A stretch of DNA of 64,000 nucleotides, taken from positions 1,364,001-1,428,000 of the forward strand of contig NZ_JAASQJ010000001.1 in NCBI RefSeq assembly GCF_011762185.1, read 5' to 3'. The stretch is from Dyadobacter arcticus. GTDB taxonomy: Bacteria; Bacteroidota; Bacteroidia; Cytophagales; Spirosomataceae. A model generated the notes under the pieces. It did not search any database. It worked only from the letters and a program-made list of their open reading frames with translations, and was not told the DNA's origin. Of the stretch, positions 17,299 to 25,584 are shown piece after piece. Every line of letters begins with the position of its first letter. Positions within the stretch are counted from its first letter, which is position 1. The translations under genes and the position numbers were made by a program.

Positions 17299-20022
17299 TT
17301 ATTGCAAAGCGCTATTAAACTGAATCCAGTCAATAGAAAATAAAGGTTTAGCATTTGCTTCCGGATTCCTAAAAACCAGAACAAGCTTGTGCAGACGAGT
17401 ATCCGCGGCTTTCACGGGAATACTTACAGTTCCTGCCGATGCAACTTTTACTTCACCGATTTTGGCGCCAGTTGGCGTATCCAAATGCGCTTCCAGGATT
17501 CCTCCGGAATTCACGCCTTCACTAAATCCGGTTGCCAATTCGATATTGCTGATTCCCGACAGATCGATATCATCAAAAGCGATATAGCTCCCGTTTTTTG
17601 ACCCAAGAACGACCTCAGTTCCTTCGGGCAGCTTAAATTTTGCTACGTCCTTACCGTCATCATAAGTATTGGCACTGATTTTCGCAGGCCTTAATGCAAT
17701 TGTCTTTGAACCGGTCAGCGGGCCCATATTGCCGTTTCCTTTATCCGTATAGCTTGCGGTAAAAATGTAGGATCCATCTTTCTTTTTGGCCTCGGTTACA
17801 TAAGTACTTTTCAACGGTTTTTTGTCCACCGCTTTTTCGTTTGCAAGAGCTAGAATGTACTTCACCATTTCTTCTACTTCTTCCGGTTTATGCTGCGGGT
17901 GACCTGGCATAGCCTGTTCGCCCCAAACGCCGCTGCCTCCTTTAAGTACCTTGTCAGTCAACGTTTTAAGGGAATTTCTTTCGCTTTTATATTTCTTAGC
18001 CACCTCCCTATACGCTGGACCGATTGATTTTTTGTCATTGGAATGACATGCTTTGCAGTCGCTCAATTCAATCAGCCGTTTTCCGGTTTCGAAACCGGTA
18101 TTGGCCTGGTGACCTTGCGCCAGCTGGGTTTTGTCAAATCCTTCCAGATAGTTGATAGTAAGGGTTACCTCTTCATCCGGGATCTTTTTGCTGGCCAGAC
18201 TACCATCTTCCTTATCGGACACAGATACCTCGTAGTTTACTGGTTTATCATTCCAATAAAAGGTCTTATTACCTTTAATTGCAACATCAACCTGTGGTAC
18301 GGCATTTCCAACCTTGATGACAACCTCGGAGGTATTGGAATTGCCAGCATTGTCCGTCACTTTCAATACCGCGGTATATTCTCCCGGTTTTGCATAAGTA
18401 AAGCCCGGATTCGGTGATGTGCTTTTTGGCAAGCCTTTGCCAAATGACCATTCGTACTTAATCGGGTCGCCATCGTAATCCATTGAACCCTTTGACGAAA
18501 ACGCCACCTTCAAAGGACTGGCGCCAATGGTGTTGCTGGCAGTAGCTGCCGCAACAGGAACCCGGTTACCGGCATTGTAGGTAATGTGAGATAAGCTGGC
18601 TTCATCATTTTGGGCAAACCAGATTGGTCCGTATTCCAATGTATATAGTGATCCATTATTGGCGAACTGCATATCGATCGGGTGGCTGAATTTCGTGCCC
18701 GGCAGAAAGCGCTCAATGTTCGTTAAATCGCCTTGTTCATTCATGGTTACAATGTTGATATAGTCACGTATCCAGTCATAAGCGAAGAATTTTTTATCAT
18801 AGTATTGAGGAAATTTAACCTTACTATCCTTAAAATCAGCAGCATAATAAACCGGCCCCGCCATAGCATTACGGCCACCTTTACCAACAATCGGACCGAA
18901 TTCGGGAGAATCGGCATAAGGATAGAAAATGAATGCTGGCTGTGCAGGAGGAAGGTCTTCTAAACCGGTGTTGTGTGGAGAATTATTAATTGGTTTCGCA
19001 GCATCAAACGGCTTGCCGGAAGTGCTATCTGCAAAGTTGAAATCAATGTAAGGCTTGTTATCAGCAATAAACAACGGATAGCCAAAGTATCCCGCCTTTC
19101 GCGCCTGGTTAACCTCATCATAACCTCTTGGCCCACGTTTCGGACTATCAACAGAGGCATCAGGTCCTACATCACCCCAATATAAGTAGCCGGTATGCTG
19201 GTCCACCGAAATGCGATACGGGTTTCGAGTTCCCATGACGTAGATCTCGGGTCTGGCCTTTGGATTACCGGCAGGAAAAAGATTACCTTCAGGAATATCG
19301 TACAAATTGGTTCCGCCAGGCATATTGGCTCTCCTGTCACCGTATCGCGGTTTAATGCGCAGAACTTTTCCCCTTAACGAATTAGTATTGGATGAAGAAT
19401 GCTGCCCATCCCAACCCTGGCGTCCCGGACGTTCATCGATTGGGCCGTAACCGTTTGACTGAAACGGATTTACATCATCGCCAGTGGAAAGGTATAAATT
19501 CCCTTTACTATCCCAGGCGATTGATCCACCGGTATGGCAGCAATCGGTGCGTTTTACCGGAACAGTTAGGAGAAGTTCCTCGGTACCCAGCATTAATGTG
19601 TCCTTCACATCGTCATACTTAAATCTAGACAAATGTTGTGCTGTATCAGCCTCTGACGAAGGAGGAGAATAATACAGATAAATGAGCTTGTTAGTCTTGA
19701 AATTCGGATCAATGTTCAATCCCATTAAACCGTATTCCTGTTTGGTATAAACAGGAACTTCCCCAACTACCTTTGTCTTGCCGGTTTTTGGATTGTAAAG
19801 TTTGAGTTTCCCTTTGCGTTCTGTAAACAAAACGCGCTGATCATCCAATACGACCAGTTCAGTTGGCTCGTCGAGCTTGGTAGCCAGTGTTTTTTTTGTA
19901 AAACGATTTTCCTCAGGGGGTGTGTTGGTTTGAGCCAATACAGAGAAGCTGAGTAAGGTCAGGAAAGTGACAGCAAGCAACAAAATGCTGCATGTTATTT
20001 TAAGAAAAGAGAATTGACGCAT
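17299..20022 (-). CDS. PQQ-type sugar dehydrogenase fused to PKD, cytochrome c and carbohydrate-binding domains
   Basis: 907 residues, exported (signal peptide about 1-30). Residues 45-475 are a glucose/sorbosone dehydrogenase beta-propeller with DEPTELVVLDDQRVLFTERKG, His163 in the CCHTGGSIAWD stretch and the GTRNPYRISVD motif. A PKD domain follows (about 487-572), then a mono-haem cytochrome c (about 640-728) with CKACH at 656-660 and a likely axial Met705 in QAMPGH, and a CBM6-like beta-sandwich (about 780-907). Electrons from sugar oxidation could pass within the chain to the haem. The haem must be attached by the Ccm system. It lies downstream of a sugar-catabolism operon but is separated from it by a terminator. 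Confidence 0.88.
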   Translation of the reverse strand: MRQFSFLKITCSILLLAVTFLTLLSFSVLAQTNTPPEENRFTKKTLATKLDEPTELVVLDDQRVLFTERKGKLKLYNPKTGKTKVVGEVPVYTKQEYGLMGLNIDPNFKTNKLIYLYYSPPSSEADTAQHLSRFKYDDVKDTLMLGTEELLLTVPVKRTDCCHTGGSIAWDSKGNLYLSTGDDVNPFQSNGYGPIDERPGRQGWDGQHSSSNTNSLRGKVLRIKPRYGDRRANMPGGTNLYDIPEGNLFPAGNPKARPEIYVMGTRNPYRISVDQHTGYLYWGDVGPDASVDSPKRGPRGYDEVNQARKAGYFGYPLFIADNKPYIDFNFADSTSGKPFDAAKPINNSPHNTGLEDLPPAQPAFIFYPYADSPEFGPIVGKGGRNAMAGPVYYAADFKDSKVKFPQYYDKKFFAYDWIRDYINIVTMNEQGDLTNIERFLPGTKFSHPIDMQFANNGSLYTLEYGPIWFAQNDEASLSHITYNAGNRVPVAAATASNTIGASPLKVAFSSKGSMDYDGDPIKYEWSFGKGLPKSTSPNPGFTYAKPGEYTAVLKVTDNAGNSNTSEVVIKVGNAVPQVDVAIKGNKTFYWNDKPVNYEVSVSDKEDGSLASKKIPDEEVTLTINYLEGFDKTQLAQGHQANTGFETGKRLIELSDCKACHSNDKKSIGPAYREVAKKYKSERNSLKTLTDKVLKGGSGVWGEQAMPGHPQHKPEEVEEMVKYILALANEKAVDKKPLKSTYVTEAKKKDGSYIFTASYTDKGNGNMGPLTGSKTIALRPAKISANTYDDGKDVAKFKLPEGTEVVLGSKNGSYIAFDDIDLSGISNIELATGFSEGVNSGGILEAHLDTPTGAKIGEVKVASAGTVSIPVKAADTRLHKLVLVFRNPEANAKPLFSIDWIQFNSALQ

Positions 20023-20050
20023 TATTAGTGTTGGTGAATTTGGTTAACTA

Positions 20051-20084
20051 AAAAACCTATCTTCCATAAGAAAGACAGGTTTTT
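20051..20084 (-). terminator. Terminator of the sugar isomerase/oxidoreductase operon
   Basis: On the minus strand AAACCTGTCTT and AAGATAGGTTT pair around an 8-base loop and are followed by six U. This ends the operon that starts near 24042. Confidence 0.8.
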
Positions 20085-20105
20085 ATTATACTGGTAAATG
20101 GGCGA

Positions 20106-21158
20106 TTACAGGCCTAAAACTTTACGGTTAAATGCCTCGTCGGCGCCCGTACCAGCAAAATCGTCAAAGGCTTTTGTGGTGACTTCGATAATGTGGCCTT
20201 CAATGAAAGGAGCGCCTTCCGCAGCTCCCTGCACAGGAGATTTAATGCAGCATTCCCACTCCAAAACCGCCCAGCTACCGTAATTGTGCTGGGATAATTT
20301 AGAAAAAATGCTGCTGAAATCAACCTGACCATCTCCCAATGAACGGAAACGTCCGGCACGATCGGCCCAGCCTGCAAATCCGCTGTAAACACCCTGCTTG
20401 CCAGTAGGGTTGAACTCAGCATCTTTTACGTGAAAAGCTTTGATGCGGTCGTGGTACAGATCAATGAATTGCAGATAATCGAGCTGCTGCAATACGAAAT
20501 GACTCGGGTCGTAATTGATATTTGCGCGGGTATGCCCATCCAGATAATCCACAAACATTTCGAATGTGGAACCATCAAAAAGGTCTTCGCCGGGATGCAG
20601 CTCGTAAGCAACGTCGACGCCGTTTTCGTCATAAACATCCAAAATTGGTTTCCATCTCGCAGCAAGTTCTTTGAATGCAGTTTCCACCAACCCGGCCGGG
20701 CGCTGCGGCCATGGATATAGGAATGGCCACGCCAATGCGCCTGAAAATGTTGCACTGGCAGTTAAACCTAGCCTGCGGCTGGCTTGGGCAACATATTTTA
20801 AATGCTGCATAGCCCATTCGGCTCTTGCTTTTGGATTGTTCCGAACTTCTGGTGCTGCGAAACCATCATACATTTCGTCATAAACCGGATGTGAAGCGAC
20901 CAGCTGTCCAATAATATGGGATGCCAATTCCGTAATTTCTAACCCTTTATCGGCAAGTTTTCCTTTCAATTCGTCCGCATAAGTCTGCGATTCCGCTGCC
21001 TGTTTCACATCAATTACCCGAGGATCCCAGGTTGGAAGCTGCAAGCCTTTGTATCCAAGATCGGCCATATAATCCGCAATGGAATCCAAAGTGTTAAAAG
21101 GTGCTTCGTCTCCCAGAAATTGCGCCAAAAATATTCCAGGGCCTTTTATTGTTTTCAT
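20106..21158 (-). CDS. Sugar phosphate isomerase/epimerase-type TIM barrel protein
   Basis: 350 residues of the xylose-isomerase-like TIM-barrel superfamily (AP endonuclease family 2 fold). Metal-ligand positions can be seen: Glu in AYELHPGED, Asp/His in NYDPSHFVLQQLD, His in KAFHVKDAEF and Glu in WAVLEWEC. There is no signal peptide. Such enzymes isomerise or epimerise keto-sugars and inositol derivatives; the substrate is not predictable. The flanking Gfo/Idh/MocA oxidoreductases suggest a joint oxidise-isomerise route. The start ATG at 21158 lies directly next to the GAATGAGT repeat array. Confidence 0.85.
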   Translation of the reverse strand: MKTIKGPGIFLAQFLGDEAPFNTLDSIADYMADLGYKGLQLPTWDPRVIDVKQAAESQTYADELKGKLADKGLEITELASHIIGQLVASHPVYDEMYDGFAAPEVRNNPKARAEWAMQHLKYVAQASRRLGLTASATFSGALAWPFLYPWPQRPAGLVETAFKELAARWKPILDVYDENGVDVAYELHPGEDLFDGSTFEMFVDYLDGHTRANINYDPSHFVLQQLDYLQFIDLYHDRIKAFHVKDAEFNPTGKQGVYSGFAGWADRAGRFRSLGDGQVDFSSIFSKLSQHNYGSWAVLEWECCIKSPVQGAAEGAPFIEGHIIEVTTKAFDDFAGTGADEAFNRKVLGL

Positions 21159-21166
21159 ATGTTTTT

Positions 21167-21260
21167 AATGAGTGAATGAGAGAATGAGTGAATGTTTTTA
21201 ATGTTGAATGAGTGAATGAGTGAATGTTCCGAATGAGTGAATTTTAATTTAGTGAATGAA
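21167..21260 (+). repeat. Left GAATGAGT repeat array (inverted partner of the right array)
   Basis: Imperfect copies of the 8-base unit GAATGAGT, arranged in three clusters separated by short AT-rich pieces. Bases 21204-21225 are the exact reverse complement of 21694-21715 (22 bases). Together with the right array it brackets the four-helix-bundle gene. Confidence 0.85.
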
Positions 21261-21262
21261 TT

Positions 21263-21592
21263 TCAGCTTATTGTTTTTCTTGCCTTTGATAAGATTCTGA
21301 CAATTTCTTCGGCTTCAAGCATCAGACCTTTCAATTTGTCAGTTGGCAAAAGTCCCGATTCGGAAATGATTTCGAGCCAGAATAAGGATTCATCTGCTTC
21401 CTCAATTGTGATACTAATTTTGGCATAAAATTCTTTTTGACTTCTAGATCGGCAAACTGCCCGATAGTTAGCTCCCACAGATGACGAAGATCTAAGGAAT
21501 TGGTTTCCTATTACCCTGGCCTGCTCATTTTTTGGCAAAGCCTGGAACAATTTGATACTTCGCAAAACAAACTGCTTCGTTTTCTGACGCAT
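21263..21592 (-). CDS. Four-helix-bundle protein of the 23S rRNA intervening-sequence (IVP) family
   Basis: About 109 residues from the ATG at 21592. The frame is open to TTG codons at 21631 and 21655 (122 or 130 residues), and 122 would be nearer the family norm, so the start is unresolved. Family hallmarks: TKQFVLRSIKLFQALP, ARVIGNQFLRSSSSVGANYRA, then FYAKISITIEEADESLFWLEIISESGLL. Homologues are encoded inside 23S rRNA intervening sequences of Leptospira and Coxiella and as free genes in Bacteroidota; they form pentameric helical bundles, probably binding nucleic acid. It sits inside an otherwise compact catabolic operon, flanked on both sides by inverted GAATGAGT arrays. Confidence 0.85.
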   Translation of the reverse strand: MRQKTKQFVLRSIKLFQALPKNEQARVIGNQFLRSSSSVGANYRAVCRSRSQKEFYAKISITIEEADESLFWLEIISESGLLPTDKLKGLMLEAEEIVRILSKARKTIS

Positions 21593-21659
21593 GGCAGATG
21601 CAAAGTCTCCCTTCGTATTTACATTTTCCAAGCCGTGTGTGCAATTAAAAGCCAAAAAT

Positions 21660-21717
21660 ATTCACTCATTCAAAATTCATTCGCTCATTCAAAATTCACT
21701 CATTCACTCATTCAAAA
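21660..21717 (-). repeat. Right GAATGAGT repeat array, in opposite orientation
   Basis: Reads ATTCACTC on the plus strand, so the unit is GAATGAGT on the minus strand. Clusters are separated by AAAATT spacers. It contains the 22-base inverted match (21694-21715) to the left array and ends three bases before the stop codon of the next gene is complete. Confidence 0.85.
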
Positions 21718-22863
21718 TTAAATAGTTACCCAAGCCTGCGCCTTGTTACTTTCAAGTATCTTCTCACAGATTAGCAATTCTCGATACCCATCGGCAAAAG
21801 TCGGAAACGTAGGGTTCTCGGGTTGCTTGCCTTCTGTGATTGCGGCGTACACTTCTTTGAACATTTGCTTTGAAGTGTCCGGGAAGCCTTCGTTGTGTCC
21901 GCCTGGGAATGTGATGGTCGAGCGGACGTCCTCATTAACGAGTGACGGATCACGCATCAGGATTTCGTTGCTTTTGTCGCGGTTACCGATCCACATTTCA
22001 TTTGGTGACTCAGAGCACCAGGTGAAGGTCTTTTTCGAACCGGATATTTCAAGCGACATGCGGTTTTTACGTCCGGCAGAAACTTGTGAAACGGTGATCA
22101 CTCCTTTGCTTCCATTGTCGAAACGAAGCAAAACATTGGCGTGATCTTCGGTTGTAATGGGTACATCGGCATAATCTTCCGGCGCCAGCATTTTGCCGGA
22201 GTAGGTTTCAACTGCTTTGAGTGGTTTTTTGCGCGTTTTATGGATGGTGTTGAAATCAGCCATTACAGCTACTGTTTTCAAACCTGTAATGTATTCCAGA
22301 ATATCCATTAAGTGGGATCCAATGTCTGCAATAGCGCGGGAATCACCGGATTTGTCTGGTTCAAGACGCCAGTTGTAATCTGTCTCATAAAAAAGCCAGT
22401 CCTGGAGATAGGAGCCAATGAAAGAATATATTTCTCCCAATTCACCTTTTTCACGCATGGATTTCATCTGGCGTGCCAATGGATAATATCTCAAATTAAA
22501 GTGGACTGCATTCACTAAACCCGTTTGGGCGGCCAGCGCTACCAGTTCTTCGGCTTCCACCAGGTCCTTAGCCAGCGGTTTTTCACAAATGACATGCTTA
22601 CCTGCAAGCAAAGCAGCCTTTGACTGTGAATAATGCAGGAAGTTCGGGGTACAAATGTGAATCGCCTGGATATCCTCCTGTTTCAGCAATTCGTCAAAAG
22701 TGTAGGACCTGGAAATTCCCAGACCGTCGGCCTTTTGCTTTGCCAGCTCGGCAGTTACTTCACAAAGCGCAGTCACTTCGACGTTAGGAAGACGTCTCAG
22801 AGCTTCAATGTGCGCGGGCCCAATGAAACCTGTACCGACGACGCCAACTTTAATTTTGTTCAT
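21718..22863 (-). CDS. Gfo/Idh/MocA family oxidoreductase
   Basis: 381 residues, cytoplasmic. The N-terminal Rossmann fold has GVVGTGFIGPAHIEAL and the family motif CEKPLAKD at about residues 93-100; the C-terminal alpha/beta domain carries the substrate site (DIGSHLMDILEYITG). These NAD(P)-dependent enzymes oxidise sugar or cyclitol hydroxyls, often at C3. It is the second gene of a minus-strand operon, 33 bases downstream of a second family member, suggesting two sequential or complementary redox steps on one sugar. Confidence 0.9.
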   Translation of the reverse strand: MNKIKVGVVGTGFIGPAHIEALRRLPNVEVTALCEVTAELAKQKADGLGISRSYTFDELLKQEDIQAIHICTPNFLHYSQSKAALLAGKHVICEKPLAKDLVEAEELVALAAQTGLVNAVHFNLRYYPLARQMKSMREKGELGEIYSFIGSYLQDWLFYETDYNWRLEPDKSGDSRAIADIGSHLMDILEYITGLKTVAVMADFNTIHKTRKKPLKAVETYSGKMLAPEDYADVPITTEDHANVLLRFDNGSKGVITVSQVSAGRKNRMSLEISGSKKTFTWCSESPNEMWIGNRDKSNEILMRDPSLVNEDVRSTITFPGGHNEGFPDTSKQMFKEVYAAITEGKQPENPTFPTFADGYRELLICEKILESNKAQAWVTI

Positions 22864-22896
22864 AAATGGGTATTGGAGATAGGTGAGAAAACTTAA

Positions 22897-24042
22897 TTAG
22901 AAATCGGTCCACTTGGTGTTCGTAGCATTGGAAGCAATCACGGCGTCGATGAATTTCATGCCGCGTAATCCTTCTTCTGCGCCAGGGAAATCATAAACAG
23001 GATCAGCATTCCGGCCTTCCCAATAAGCCCTGACATGGATCGCAAAATTCCGGTAAATGTTGGCAAAAGCTTCAAAATAGCCTTCGGGATGTCCAGCAGG
23101 GATTCTGGTATGAACCTGCGCAGCTTTGGACAAATTGCCCACACCCGTACGGATCATGCGTGCACCCTGATTGGTTTTGTGGATCAGCGTATTAGGCTCC
23201 ATTTGCTTCCATTGCAAGCCACCCGTTTCACCATAAACTCGGATATTAAGATCATTTTCCTCCCCATTGGCAATTTGGCTGTTTTGGAGGATACCCTTTG
23301 CGCCATTGTCAAACCGGAGTAAAACATTGGCATCATCGTCCAGCAACCGACCTTCCACAAAAATCGTAAGGTCTGCACATATCTGGGTTATTTTCAGGCC
23401 TGTGATGTATTCTGCCAGATTTTCCGCGTGTGTTCCAATGTCTCCCAGTCCGCCTGCTGCACCTGATCTTTTTGGATCTGTACGCCAGACAGCTTGTTTA
23501 TTGCCAGTTACCTCCACCAATGTAGCGAGCCAGCCCTGAGGGTATTCTACAATCACTTTTCTGATCTTCCCAATGGCACCGGAAGCAATCATCGCGCGCG
23601 CCTCTTTCACCATGGGGTAACCCGTATAATTATGCGTCAGACAGAAAATAAGGCCTGTTTCCTTCACCAGTGCTGTTATTTCCTCTGCCTCTTCGGTATT
23701 TAAAGTAATTGGTTTGTCGCATACCACGTGAAACCCATTTTCCAGCGCGAGCTTGGTTGGAGCGTGATGGACGTGATTAGGTGTAACAATGGCTACGAAA
23801 TCCATTCTTTCGCCATCCGGCAATTGCTTTTCTTTCAAAATCATCTCCTCAAAATCATTGTAAACCCGGTCTTCCGGTAAATACAATGCCTTTCCTGTTT
23901 CCTTTGACTTTGCCGGATCAGAGCTGAATGCTCCGCAAACAAGTTCAATTTCTCCATCCATGATCGCTGCACGGCGATGGACCCCACCAATAAATGCATC
24001 CAGTGAGCCACCAACCATACCCATTCTGATCTTTCTTGACAT
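22897..24042 (-). CDS. Gfo/Idh/MocA family oxidoreductase, first gene of operon
   Basis: 381 residues. The Rossmann segment is GMVGGSLDAFIGGVHRRAA (a variant of the glycine motif), CDKPITL replaces the usual EKP, and GGLGDIGTHAENLAEYITGL is the substrate-domain motif. It is distinct in sequence from its neighbour although equal in length. It is transcribed divergently from the MFS gene, across 217 bases that must hold both promoters; I see no strong TAnnTTTG box there. Confidence 0.9.
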   Translation of the reverse strand: MSRKIRMGMVGGSLDAFIGGVHRRAAIMDGEIELVCGAFSSDPAKSKETGKALYLPEDRVYNDFEEMILKEKQLPDGERMDFVAIVTPNHVHHAPTKLALENGFHVVCDKPITLNTEEAEEITALVKETGLIFCLTHNYTGYPMVKEARAMIASGAIGKIRKVIVEYPQGWLATLVEVTGNKQAVWRTDPKRSGAAGGLGDIGTHAENLAEYITGLKITQICADLTIFVEGRLLDDDANVLLRFDNGAKGILQNSQIANGEENDLNIRVYGETGGLQWKQMEPNTLIHKTNQGARMIRTGVGNLSKAAQVHTRIPAGHPEGYFEAFANIYRNFAIHVRAYWEGRNADPVYDFPGAEEGLRGMKFIDAVIASNATNTKWTDF

Positions 24043-24259
24043 TCGAGTTGGTTTAAGTTTGAAAAGATTTTACAGTTATAAAGAGTAGTATACATCACTC
24101 TTACTTCTTACAAATATAAATTTAACGGTTCAAATACGCTGTTCGGACAGAAGTAAAAGCAGTAGAATGTTGTGCAATTTGTTTTTTCTGAGAAAATCTT
24201 TAACAAAACATTGCCCACTATTTCAATCATCTAATTCAATATTAAACCCTTTTAGTCTT

Positions 24260-25510
24260 ATGACTCAAACCGTTAACAGCAACAGGTTATTTATTGCCAG
24301 CTGTCTTGCCATTATCACTACAGCCTTTTCTTTTAGCATCAGAGCCGGAATTCTTCCTCAATTGGGAACCGAATTTGGACTAACCGCCGCGCAGTTGGGC
24401 TTTATCAATTCAATGTTCTTTCTCGGATTTCCGATTTCCATGATCATTGGAGGTATTGTTTACCATACAATAGGGCCAAAAATCATCATGCAGGTTGCCT
24501 TGCTTGCCCACACGCTGGGGATTCTGTTAACGATCTATGCGGGCGGTTATATGGGGCTGCTGATTTCGACATTGTTAATCGGTTTTGGAAATGGCTGTAC
24601 TGAGGCCGCTTGCAACCCGATGATCGCAGATATGTACCCAAGCAGCAAGCTGAACAAAATGCTGGGCAGGTTTCACATGTGGTTTCCCGGCGGAATCGTG
24701 ATTGGTAGTTTGATATCCAAGTTCATGACCGATGCCGGATCATCCTGGCAGACACAGATCTGGGTCCTTATGCTTCCAACAGTGGTTTACGCATTCCTGT
24801 TTTTTGGTCAAGCGTTTCCACGACCCAAAGTGGAGGGCGTTACCTCGCTGGCTAAGAATTTCCAGGCTATGCTAAACCCGCTATACATTTTCATATTCGT
24901 CTGCATGGCGTTAACCGCCATTACCGAATTTGGCCCTAACCAATGGGTAAATGTTGTTTTGAGCAGTAGCGGTGCTGATCCAATGTTAGTTCTGGCATTG
25001 ACTTTCGGTGTGATGACAGTTGGAAGACTTTTCACTGGTCCTGTTGTAGATGTAGTCGGTCAAACGGGGATCTTGTTGTTTGGAGCTGTTTTGGCTGCTA
25101 TTGGTATTTATATGTTCAGCACATTAACTGGTCCGATCGCCTATCTGGCAGCTGTCATTTTTGGTCTTGGTGTATGCTTTAACTGGCCTACCGTTATTGG
25201 TTTTGTTGCGCAGCGGGTTCCGCTAAGTGGAGCATTGGGTATGTCCATCATTGGTGGGGTAGGTATGTTGTCAACTGCTATCTTCCAGCCATTTATTGGT
25301 AAATGGATTGATGATGCCCATGCCGAATACGCAGCAAAAGGTGTCTCAGGACCTGCATTGGAACTGGCAGCTGGCCAGGCTACACTGTCGACCATGCTTA
25401 CATTCCCAATCATCTTAATCGTAGCATTTGCCGTTTTATGGTTCTGGGCTGGTAACCCGAAACCCGGTCAGGTTGCTGAGGCAAGAATGGCAGAACAACC
25501 GTTGCTGTAA
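24260..25510 (+). CDS. MFS transporter, probably a sugar or sugar-acid carrier
   Basis: 416 residues from the ATG at 24260 (MTQTVNSNRLF); 31 extra in-frame codons upstream lack membrane character and are rejected. About 12 hydrophobic helices can be counted, in two halves joined by a charged loop near residue 190 (RPKVEGV). Motifs such as LGFINSMFFLGFPISMIIGG fit the major facilitator superfamily. Divergence from the oxidoreductase operon suggests that it imports the substrate of that pathway. The exact ligand cannot be read. Confidence 0.87.
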   Translation: MTQTVNSNRLFIASCLAIITTAFSFSIRAGILPQLGTEFGLTAAQLGFINSMFFLGFPISMIIGGIVYHTIGPKIIMQVALLAHTLGILLTIYAGGYMGLLISTLLIGFGNGCTEAACNPMIADMYPSSKLNKMLGRFHMWFPGGIVIGSLISKFMTDAGSSWQTQIWVLMLPTVVYAFLFFGQAFPRPKVEGVTSLAKNFQAMLNPLYIFIFVCMALTAITEFGPNQWVNVVLSSSGADPMLVLALTFGVMTVGRLFTGPVVDVVGQTGILLFGAVLAAIGIYMFSTLTGPIAYLAAVIFGLGVCFNWPTVIGFVAQRVPLSGALGMSIIGGVGMLSTAIFQPFIGKWIDDAHAEYAAKGVSGPALELAAGQATLSTMLTFPIILIVAFAVLWFWAGNPKPGQVAEARMAEQPLL

Positions 25511-25530
25511 AACTTCACATTATCATATAA

Positions 25531-25563
25531 AGAGGCCGTTTCAATTCAATTGAGACGGCCTCT
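25531..25563. terminator. Bidirectional terminator between MFS gene and mutS2
   Basis: AGAGGCCGTTTCAATT and AATTGAGACGGCCTCT form a 16-bp near-perfect inverted repeat (one G-U) between convergent genes. Confidence 0.8.
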
Positions 25564-25584
25564 TCTATTACAAGTACCAGTTAT

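Noticed and set aside
21263-21655. Four-helix-bundle gene as Avd of a diversity-generating retroelement.
   Set aside because: No reverse transcriptase, template repeat or variable repeat was found in the window.
21167-21717. CRISPR array or tandem-repeat locus.
   Set aside because: Units are only 8 bases with no regular spacers, orientation flips across the gene, and no cas gene is present.
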